Positions 55,019 to 64,000 of a stretch of DNA of 64,000 nucleotides are shown one piece after another. Under the pieces are notes generated by a model. The model was given only the letters and a program-made list of their open reading frames with translations, was not told where the DNA came from and searched no databases. The stretch spans positions 11,713,599 to 11,777,598 of the forward strand of contig NC_088309.1 of NCBI RefSeq assembly GCF_910592395.1. Direction: 5' to 3'. Positions within the stretch are counted from its first letter, which is position 1; the number at the start of each line of letters is the position of its first letter. The position numbers were made by a program, and so were the translations under genes. Origin of the DNA: Lineus longissimus. Lineage: Eukaryota > Nemertea > Pilidiophora > Heteronemertea > Lineidae.

Positions 55019-57380
55019 TCAGTATTTTCGCGCAGAATTTACTTGTATTTCCGATGATGTCGTTGTGACGTCACGCCAAATGCTAAAGATACGTCTATTA
55101 AAACCGAACGCAAGTCCGATAAATACTCCTTGTAGAGTGTTGAAAATGATGAAAAGGTACCAAATTACGGTATTGTCTGTGAATGTGCCTATGAAGCCAA
55201 AGACCCAAGTGAAACCCATCAGCAGCGATAGTTTTAGATAGAGAACGAACTCTAACTTGTGTCCAGGAGCTCTCTTAGCTTTGTCTCCAACTTTCTTGGT
55301 TCTCGCTATTGCCACGCTCGTCACGATAAACAGTATGGCGTTCGCAGCTATAAGTAGAGCTAGGGGAACGACGAAAGCGTAGACAAGGCCTTGGTCTTTT
55401 GTAAACCAGCAGGTCCCTTGTTCATTTTGGTCGGGTCCGTAACCTATAGGAGCATTCAAAAGTTTGTCCACCAGGGCAAATGTTATGACGATGACTAAAG
55501 GTGCTCCGTAAGCGTACGCGATGTACTTTAGATATTTTGCGCGAGCATTTCCGGACGCCGCCGAAATAGCTTTCATCCCACCTGCAAAGGTCATGGTCAA
55601 GTTCACGGCAATGGCGTTCATCCAGAAGAATGTTGCTAACCAAAGATAATGCATTATAATGGCCATGACTTGGCAGAATACTCTTTGCGTGATGCGACTG
55701 ACAGCCGATATGAAAAGCAATTGTGCCACGAACAGAGTGGCGCAGAGGTTCATCAGCATGAGGCCTGGTAGAGTCCTTAGGGGCTTGTGGACCAGATGTG
55801 TGACAAAGGTCAAGACCAAGAAGAGGAGCGACAGCTTCACGCCTACAATAGTAAGGGATGGCGGTACCTTAGACGAGTGATGAAAAATCATCCATCTCTT
55901 CCTGACACAGATGTACTATGTCGTCGCTGATGATGTGTTCCAGTGTGAGAGTTTCTCCTGTTTCGAGATAATATAAGTCAACTCGTCTGTGTCGTAGTTC
56001 TGCTTGAACGAACTTAGGCTGTGGGTGAGGATCTCACAGTCTTTAAACTTGGATGCAAAGCTGTCACACAAAATGAAATTAAGTGTCTCATTACTGAGAA
56101 CTTCCAGGACAACTTCTCCAGGAAATAGGTCTGTATCAGTATGTTGTAAGTATGGCCTCAGCGCGCTATCATAGGGTAATCGAATAAGGTCACCTTGATC
56201 ACACATTAAGGGGAGGTAAACTGGATGGATGTAAACTTTAAAAGAAGCTATGAACCCCATTCTGAAATATTCGGTGATATTCAAGAACGAGAGTATGTTT
56301 AGAATCTCCACTGTCACGTTTTCATCTTCATTTGGCTTTAGAAATGCAATGTCTATTGCTGTACCTTCCACAAAGATGAGTTGTGTTCCACCGATCAAGG
56401 AGAGCTCCTCCAAACGATCTTCCTCAATTTTTGCGGTTACATTAGTAATGTTATGTAATGGTACTGGTAGAAATGAAGTCGACAACGCATTTAGAAAGTG
56501 TTCGTTCAAGTTGTCTTGATAGGACTCGCTCACTACTGTGATAAGTTTAAAACATTTTGTTAACTGTATCTGTAATTCAACTGTAATATATCCACCGAAT
56601 CCAAGTTTTGGTGTCACGTAAGCCTTGTCAAAAGGGTCTCTGAGGCAGGTTTCATTCCACTCTACATGACTTAGATCACATCTACGTGTCTCCTGGCACG
56701 TGCGAGTAAGTGGGTCGTAAATGCGATTCCGACCCGAATCGGGAGCAGGGGAACACAAGTCCGTTACAACCGGTTTTCGCATCAGTATTTCATAGCTTTC
56801 AATTACATCTCGGTCGATCAGAGATGTTGTGGTTAGCAACGAGGAGGTGGTTGAAATAGGCGGATTTGGTAGCCCATCTTCGCGGGTGGTTGCCGATATG
56901 GTTGTTACCTCCCGGTCATCCTCGGATACCATAGCCAGGAAACGCTCGCCACATGTCAGGCAGGGGAACATGCCGTTACAGCGTGCACAGAACTCATTCC
57001 TGAATCCAAATAACGCGCCATTTTCGTAAGCAAACACGGGTACTGATTCGTACTTGCATCTAGCCTCGACATCAGAGTCGGCCCTAGGCGGGTTTTCCTC
57101 AGTCTCAAGATACCACCACCACGACACAGTTGAATTGCAAACGTCGATCCGTCGCATAGAAGAAAAACGGGTCATTATCGCAGATAATACCGAGTCGCAC
57201 TTCCTCAGCAGCAAACCGGGCTTTTCTGCCGGCACCACAGAGCAATACTCTTTATGCCTAAAAATGGTTGAGAATACGATGCCGAAATCTAGCGCGATTT
57301 CGTTGCTCTGGTCACAGTTCCTAATTCGCCAGAAGGAGGACTGGGCGAGCGATCCGTTATGGCATTGGGCACAATATATA
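55019..57380 (-). CDS. Adhesion/Methuselah-like (class B) G-protein-coupled receptor, with in-frame TAG
   Basis: The exon appears to start at an acceptor (TTAAAG) at 57380, inside a cysteine-rich ectodomain: YCAQCHNGS, then EFCARCNGMFPCLTCG, a Ser/Thr-rich linker and a folded region with several N-glycosylation sites. Upstream exons with the signal peptide are not identified. The membrane part (55891-55019) has seven clear helices: VGVKLSLLFLVLTFVTHLV; GLMLMNLCATLFVAQLLFI; VMAIIMHYLWLATFFWMNAI; YAYGAPLVIVITFALVDKLL; FVVPLALLIAANAILFIVTS; KLSLLMGFTWVFGFIGTF; VIWYLFIIFNTLQGVFIGLA. The ECL2 pair CWF and the FFWM motif fit class B2 receptors. A TAG at 55916-55918 splits ectodomain from helices in the same frame, eight codons before the next methionine. 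It could be a nonsense allele, a readthrough site, an error or an early pseudogene. No canonical GPS cleavage motif is seen. Confidence 0.85.
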
Positions 57381-57780
57381 CTTTAATTCCTTGCGAATAA
57401 GAACCGATCCTGGCCACCAGTGAGGCCTAACTTGTCCCGCCCACGACATGTGAGTAGGCGTGCTTGATTTGACTACATGAATAGGCTTCGGGAATTGACA
57501 TAAAGGGGAATTCTTTATCGATGTCGTTGACTTGTGGTCAAATCCCACCATGTTAACCCTTAGTATACCATAATGGGAAAGATGGTTACACACTGTTTCA
57601 ATTTTATGCTCGGCAGGGTGACGTCGGTGAAGGAATTTTGAATGCATTTTAACCTCTAAGAAAAAAGCAAGTTTTGCGGATGCCTGCAAGAAACAAGATT
57701 TGATGTGGTCATTTGATGGCAAAATAAACACTTCTACAGGGTAGCCCAAAAAAGGTAATGGCATGAGACGGCTTCAAGAA
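57381..57780. other. Stretch between the receptor exon and the pogo-like element
   Basis: A 135-codon minus-strand frame here has no recognisable motif. Probably intron of the receptor gene. Confidence 0.4.
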
Positions 57781-57794
57781 GCCTGCAGGTCCTG

Positions 57795-59303
57795 TTATTC
57801 ATCAGGGTCCTCGACAAGGTCTTCCTCTGGCAGGTTAAAAAATTCTAGTCCCTCATCGACGTCCCCAGCAGGTTGTTCGAGATCTTCTGCCCCAACCAGT
57901 GGAACCCCACGCCCAATACCAGCAGCATGAAATGAATTTTGCACCACCTGTTCGGGTACTTCCTGCCATGCGTCTCGGACAAGGCGTGTCACTTCTAAAA
58001 TTGAAATCCTTGGACAATTTCCATCCGGCGTCGTGTGTTCCTGTTTCCACAATCTCCATAGCAGACGAAGACGGACTTTGAAGCTGTGGATGACAGAAAC
58101 ATCCAAGGGCTGCGCAATGGGGGTACAACCTGGTGGAATAAACTCAATAACACCGCCATTCTCAATGATGAGAAGGGCAACTTCTTCTGTAAGATGCACA
58201 CGGCAGCGATCCCATATGAGAAGGAAAGGTAGATACCCGTCTTCCTGGTCGTCCTGGTCCTGATGCATGAAGGGGATGAACACCTCTCCGAGGTAATCTA
58301 ACATAACATTTGCTCTCATCCACCCCGTTGGTGATTGTGCCACGACTACATCTTCAGGCAGATTGTCTTGAAGCTCTTGCCATGCGGCTGCAGTTGGACG
58401 TCTGAAGGTGATGTGCGGGGGTAATTTTCCCCCTGCCATTGTGACTGCTAAAGTGACGGTACATCCCAGCCTAGGATTGCCCCACGAAGATTTGATATCA
58501 ATCTGCGTTGCCCCTGTTCGGTTGTAGGTATAACTGCCATGGTTGTCAAAAAGGGTGAAAACCTCGTCTACATTTGCCACTTGATAATCTTCATAATGTT
58601 CATGCTGTTCATGCACGCTTTCCCTAAATGCAGCTACTAGGGCGTCAGCATTATCTGGCACCTGTCGGCTGTCCTTGGTCTTCCTTCTAAGGGAGATGCT
58701 GTACCTTTTTCCTAAACCCTGATAACCAGCCATTTGATGCTGTAAAGTGAGATTTCCGTGGGTAATCGTTCAATATACGGGTCTGTTCTGCAATAGCCAA
58801 TCCAACCCACCACTGTTGATACAGTTCCCTCGATGCATCTTTGATGTTGTGATGTGATATCGCCATTCCCAGGGCACGCCTCTCATCGAGCCAATCAGCT
58901 AGGTCTGCCTCCATCTCTTCGTATAGGCCTAAAAGATAACAGTTCATTTTACTCTGTCAGCAAATCACTAAATTTGTTCTTTGCCACATTCCATGCAAAA
59001 ATGCATCCTTCAGTTTCCCTTCACTTTAGCTGTACCCTTAATGTTCAGGGGGCTTTGCCATGGTTCCCTAGACTTACCAGTGCCACGTTCTCTCCACGCT
59101 AAGTCTGAACCCTTGGCTTTTGACGATGCTCTATGATGATGAATGTCATCCTCACTCATTAACTATTTCATCATTGTAGATTTTGGCAAACGGTTTGTGA
59201 TGGCAAACGCTCCCACGGTTTCATTACCGGCATGGAAGTCAGCGAGAAGCTTTACTTTTTCGCGCAGAGTGTAGCGCCTGCGTCTTCTAGGATGTTCAGC
59301 CAT
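57795..59303 (-). pseudogene. Pogo/Tigger-like DDE transposase
   Basis: Exon 1 starts at 59303 (MAEHPRRRRRYTLREKVKLL; VGAFAITNRLPKSTMMK), a psq-type helix-turn-helix. A second exon begins at 58928 after TTTTAG with a CENP-B-like domain (EEMEADLADWLDERRALGM; HFTASNGWLSGFRKK). A frame slip in an A-run near 58703 separates it from the core (58733-57795): first D in VANVDEVFTLF, LGCTVTLAVTMAGGKLPP, second D in LLIWDRCRVHLTEE, third D in IAQPLDVSVIHSFK, then an acidic tail ending EDPDE. The donor of exon 1 is not clear. Apart from the slip all three catalytic residues are present. It lies upstream of the receptor gene in the same orientation, probably in an intron. Confidence 0.82.
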
Positions 59304-59399
59304 AGTGCAGACAGACAATCCCAGAATTACCCTTCCTTTTATTCTCATCCTGGTCCACATAACCATTTCAGCATTTCAGTAACTAACATGTCTCATTGC

Positions 59400-60960
59400 A
59401 TCACAGAAGAAACCACAGATTGTGTCACGCAATAACTGGTGCTAGGCCTGGTCTCGCCTATATGCATATGAATGGCAAGGGCGGCTGTCGTATGCATTAT
59501 GACATTGGTGGATCTGCCCAGACAAAAATGGCCGCTGGTTCTTATTCGCAAGGTATTAAAGTATTACGAAAAAGTGTCCCTTGAAACATAACGGGGACTT
59601 GGTCATACAGTGATAAAGAACTACCATGGTGTAATTCACACATATCTTTTAGAAATTTGCTTGATCCTTCTAAGCAGCGGTAAACCATTTGATAACGTGT
59701 ACCAAGTCCGTATACTTTCAAGCAAGTCATGTAGAAAGAATGCACAGGCAAACTCCGATTAGCATTCGTTTGAATGCAACTCGTGTGGTCCTTACAACAA
59801 TCCGAAAATGTTTCGCAACGTTCATCACAATAGCAGACGTCACCTTATCGACTACGATGACCTTGGCAACTCATAGTACCACCCGAAGAACACGACACTT
59901 TGGGCATTGGAACAACCTGTCTTGCCTGTCCTGTCTGAATACGCTTTTCAAATCACTCATTAGATCCCGTCGTTTGCGTACGCGGCTTTTATCATTGTTA
60001 ATTTGAAGTGGGCCTCCACCATATTGTTCTTCCGTAGCATCCTTGTAGACCCTGGGCCCGCGTGTTTGTTCTGCTGTCCAGTAATCTGGTCGGACATGTT
60101 TGATGAGCAGGCTAACGTAAATACCTATAATACATAGAAGAAAATCCCTCTCAGTGTTTCAGTCATTATAGATAGATAGATATATTACCCCCAAATTTGG
60201 GGAAGATTAAAAATTCAGTACAAGACAGTTTAAATACATAAAATCGATAAGTTATGTATGACATATTGATAAAAAAACAATCTCGAAATTAACTCTCAGC
60301 AGCTGACAAGCCATGCGGTGGGAGTCGGATCCCGGGGTGCAATAGTCAGCGCGATGAAGCAGACCGAAGAGCGTGTCCGCTACCTTTCAGCTGACAAACA
60401 TGTTTACTGAACTATAGTTTTGTTTACTGAACTTTGCTTTGTTTCATTGTCTTTTTTCGTCCTGTATATATATACGAAAGAAAATTGACAATGAAACAAA
60501 ACATCTAAGAGTGCAGCAGGTGACAAAAATTAGGAAAATTGAGAAAAAACAACCTATAAGACTGGAGCAGAACTACTCTTTCTTTGCGACTTTACTTACT
60601 GCAGTCTTAACCTGTAAAGTAATATTTCCGGGAAGATCACATACTTAAGTGGCGTTATTATACCTGCGAGATAGGGAGGCTGAAAACAGCAACTTATCAG
60701 AGATCCTTATACGTATACAGATATACTCTGTAGAAAGAGGATGATTGGTGTGTTCATTTCGACCCGTTTACGTAAGGGTGCATGACAAGTCACTGATCTC
60801 AACCTCTCTATTGAACTTGTACAACTTACCAAGCAATATTATGTGTGTTTATTCGTCGAGAAATAGTTCTGACACATGTGGTGCATTTACAGATTTGTGC
60901 TGGGTGCTAGGTGCTTGTTTACAACGATCTATTTACATATCCGTGAAAAATCAAGGTTCA
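59400..60960. other. Gene-free stretch with a hairpin at 60443-60503
   Basis: TTTGTTTCATTGTC (60438) and GACAATGAAACAAAAC (60488) form an inverted pair around TATATATATACG. Some of the right part is 3' UTR of the LINE on the minus strand (TTTATTCG at about 60848 contains AATAAA on that strand). Nothing else is recognised. Confidence 0.4.
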
Positions 60961-60966
60961 AAGAAT

Positions 60967-63560
60967 TTAACTAGTGCACAGAAAATCAATCATTTCTGTT
61001 AATTCCCTATGATTAAACGCCGCATCCCCTACGTCTCGCATGACCATCAATTCGCTAATCTGTTCCGCTAACCTATTTTGCCCGTTCTTATCATTCACTA
61101 TATAAAAAACCCTCAACATATCTCCCCAGCTGTCCACATTGTTCCTATCTAACCCATATTTTGCATACAACATGTTGACACTTCTCCCCAGTGAAGATTC
61201 ACTCCCCTGACACACAAGTTTAAAACACAAGCTGACAAATACATTCTTAGATGAAGACATACCACCCATAAAATTCATTAACCGTTTTTCTAGTTCAATT
61301 TCAATACAAAAGTCGTGAACAATGCACGGCAGTAAATCATTGTGAGTCCTGTATGGTAGATTTAAAACCCGTCGCAGACACTTCCGCCACGCAACAAACA
61401 ATTCCTCCATATAAGGCTTAGACAAGTCCAGAAGCTGGGAACCATATAAAGACATACAAAAACTTTTGAAAAGTGCGTACCTTACATGCGCATGGGCAAA
61501 TCTGAACTGTGCCATTAACATGTTAGTTCTTTTGTACAAGTCATTTATTAAAAGCTCTACTCGTCTCCGATCAACACGAGGACCCAAAATAATACCGAGG
61601 TGTTCTTCCTCCATAGATATGAGTATCTGTGTGCCCTCAAAAAACAATGCCCTTGGTGGATCATCTAACCCAAAAACTAAAAATCTACTTTTTGATGCAT
61701 TGAACGAAATATTAAAGTCAATTGAAAAACAACTTGCTGTACTCAACATTTTCTTCAACCCACGTAATGAGGGTGCAAGCATGATTAGGTCGTCTGCGAA
61801 GGCAAAGACGCCACAAAAGAGGTTACCAACATGGCACCCAAAACCAGCCTTCTTTAAATTCGCCACTAGCTCATCTATGTAAATACCAAAGAGTACAGGA
61901 GACAATACACCACCTTGTTTCACACCATTAGAGACAGCAAATTCTGCTGAGACACATTCCCCCCATTGAACTCTCACCCGTTGTTGGGTGTATAAAGATG
62001 CCAGAAACCTTGCCGCAAACGGGCACAACCCTTTTTTAGTCAAAAGACAGAATAACTTTACAAAATGCACGCAATCAAAAGCCCGGCTAGCGTCCAGCAT
62101 GACACAATATACTGCTGTGTTACAGCTTTTATAATAATTAATGACCTCATTTACAATTGAACTGCACGCCGCCGTAGAAACACCAGTCTTAAAACCAAAT
62201 TGAGCATCGGAGGTCTGTAAAACCTTCTCATACTTTTTTAAGAAAATGTTGTCCATAATTTTTCCGATGATGCTACTTAAAGAGATACCACGATAATTAT
62301 CTGAGACATTTAAAGACTTTCTGCTGTTCTTCGGAATTGGAATAACTCTGGTTTGAACGAAACCACGGGGACAATAACCATGACTCATCATGGAACTCAA
62401 TAAAAGTGACAAATACACATTCAACCTTTGACTCCCATTGATAAAAAGATCTGACATTATTTTAGGATTACTATCCGTCTTTCCGCGCTTTAATCGCCTG
62501 ATCCCACCAACTACCTCTTGGAATGAAATACCATGACTGGCATCACAATTACCATCCCGACAACCACTGGCGATTCCTAAATCCAGATCCCTCTTCAAGT
62601 CATTCATCTCATTTACATTGTACGACACCGAGTTATACAAACTTTTGAATTTTTCGCCAAAGAGATTACATGTAGCGTCCATGCCACTAACTCCGTCCAT
62701 GCTATTTGGTTGCATAGCTCTTGTTCCCTTAACCTTCTTCACATTCTTCCAAAACTCATTTTTATCATTATTTCCGAGTGACTCGGCTAACTTATTTGCT
62801 GCAACCCTATCATGATTTGTCTTGTTTCGTTTAACTGATAGATGATACAAGGCCCTTGTATGGCGCCTTATGTCAGCGATCACCCCCAGCCGCGGCCTAC
62901 CATTCTCCTTCCAGAGATTATGCCAGAACATAGCTCGTTGCCTATACTCTTTCACCTCATCGGTCCACCCGGCTCTGCCCTGGTCCTCACGTACCCCACT
63001 TTTCACATGTTTTAGAGGTATAGATTCCTCCCCAGCCGAAATGCACGCCGCAATGATCTCCTCATGAAGCCGATCAATTACCTCATTGTGCATGACACAG
63101 AATGGATCGCCGCAGCGTGTCAGGTCATCCGGGATAGCAATAACTCTCAGGTTTTCATCTAAAGCCTCTTTGTATCTCATAATGTCCTCAGGTCCTGCTT
63201 TATCCCAGTCTAGTATTTGCCTAGACTCATTTCTTACGTCCTTATTTTCATATCCAAAGACCTGAACATCAGTACTCAATATCATAGAAAGGCTGGAGTG
63301 ATCTGAGGGGTTGTCAGCCCTATGCAGAGCAGTGTACTGCTCGATCCTATTAAAAACATTTTCTGAGATTATAAAATGATCCAAAAGGGATCTTGCGCCT
63401 GTGATCTTACTCTCAAATGTATATTCTACATTACATACGGCATGCGTTCTTCCACAGAACAGACTCTCCCTCTCCAAAAAGTTCAACAACGCCCTAGTAT
63501 TATCTGACCCGGCCCTGCTGAAGTCGGTATTCCAATCCCCTCCAATAATAGGCAGTGCAA
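60967..63560 (-). CDS. LINE with long open frame: endonuclease remnant and reverse transcriptase
   Basis: The 840-codon frame (63489-60967) is open without a stop, and the frame continues upstream to about 63560 with GGDWNTDFSRAGSDN, the catalytic core of an APE-type endonuclease, followed by LLDHFIIS and PSDHSSL. The reverse transcriptase has RGFVQTRVIPIPKNSRKS, SDNYRGISLSSIIGKIMD, CVMLDASRAFDCVHF, GVKQGGVLSPVLFGIYIDEL and catalytic FAFADDLIML. The N-terminal half of the endonuclease and any first ORF are absent (5' truncation). Open length suggests a young copy. Clade uncertain. Confidence 0.88.
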
Positions 63561-64000
63561 TTTCATATTGATAATTTTTATCATTTATCCCAATGTGACA
63601 TGGTATACGGCTTTATCGCGGACGTAGCTGCCTGCGTGGTTACAGATTTCAGGGGCTCCAATTGGAACATTGTCGTGAAGGGCTGAATATCCTGTAATGG
63701 ATTGCTCACTGCAATCTACGAGTACTTCAGGCATTATTGCTAACGAACTTTCTAGTGGGAAGAGCTGAATGCAATGACTAGTCAAACATGGAGTCTAGCG
63801 TAACTGATAACCTAACAAATGGAAACCATTGTATCATTGACTAAACACGCATCAGAGTTACAAAACATGCGCGCTTAGATTGAATTAAATGTAAACATTA
63901 TCATGTAGCTTTGACTATTCAATCTCGCGGGAGAAATCATCAACCAGCAGGCAAAAGTGATTACGCTGACATCGTAAATATCAATAGCCATTTGTAATGT
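63561..64000. other. Non-coding flank, nothing recognised
   Basis: A 66-codon minus-strand frame (63585-63785) has no motif and is out of frame with the LINE, so it is probably target sequence. Confidence 0.4.

Noticed and set aside
55850-55990. A 67-bp intron that would remove the receptor's TAG (GTTGAC to ACATAG)
   Set aside because: No polypyrimidine tract, weak donor and very short length; not supported without transcripts.

Overview
The window is eukaryotic. Host genes are split by introns with GT/AG boundaries, coding density is low, and most of the sequence consists of nested transposable elements. Three gene families place it in an animal: an integrin beta tail, a seven-helix adhesion/Methuselah-like receptor and a secreted leucine-rich-repeat protein. 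The repeat content (PIF/Harbinger two-gene elements, pogo-like transposons, non-LTR retrotransposons, Helentron/pearl-like arrays ending in ACG microsatellites) suggests a marine invertebrate such as a lophotrochozoan or invertebrate deuterostome. The species cannot be named from the sequence alone.

Host genes. The last two exons of an integrin beta subunit lie at 1704-3480 (+), with a Tc1/mariner-type MITE in the intron. A 293-residue ATP-grasp ligase of a family I know mainly from bacteria is encoded without interruption at 10102-10983 (+), just after a good splice acceptor; it is the best candidate for an acquired gene. A secreted LRR protein lies at 16798-18249 (-), and a truncated LINE sits directly upstream in its intron. 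A receptor with a cysteine-rich ectodomain and seven helices lies at 55019-57380 (-) and has one in-frame TAG just before the membrane domain.

Mobile DNA, left to right: a MULE-like foldback element with a perfect 9-bp target duplication (252-1355); several TA-flanked or fold-back MITEs (2-9 kb); a pogo-like transposon relic interrupted by a truncated Ty3/gypsy copy (12.3-15.5 kb); a LINE (18.3-20.3 kb); Harbinger-1 (21.1-22.8 kb); an inverted-minisatellite element carrying a Harbinger fragment (23.1-25.0 kb); Harbinger-2 (25198-35139), which holds a MITE, an RTE-like LINE and a satellite array; further inverted-repeat elements (35-40 kb); Harbinger-3 (40030-51491), whose four-exon transposase keeps all catalytic residues; a pogo-like transposase (57.8-59.3 kb); and a long LINE open frame (61-63.6 kb). 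Six tandem arrays of a ~300-bp monomer, each ending in an ACG tract and a conserved tail, are scattered in one orientation.

The three Harbinger elements share one layout: a Myb/SANT-like gene and a DDE transposase gene in convergent orientation between inverted termini. That two-protein partnership is known for this superfamily. In elements 1 and 2 the transposase lacks its later exons and the Myb gene carries a stop, so only element 3 looks close to a complete source copy, although its Myb gene is interrupted by a MITE and transposase exon 1 has a frame slip.
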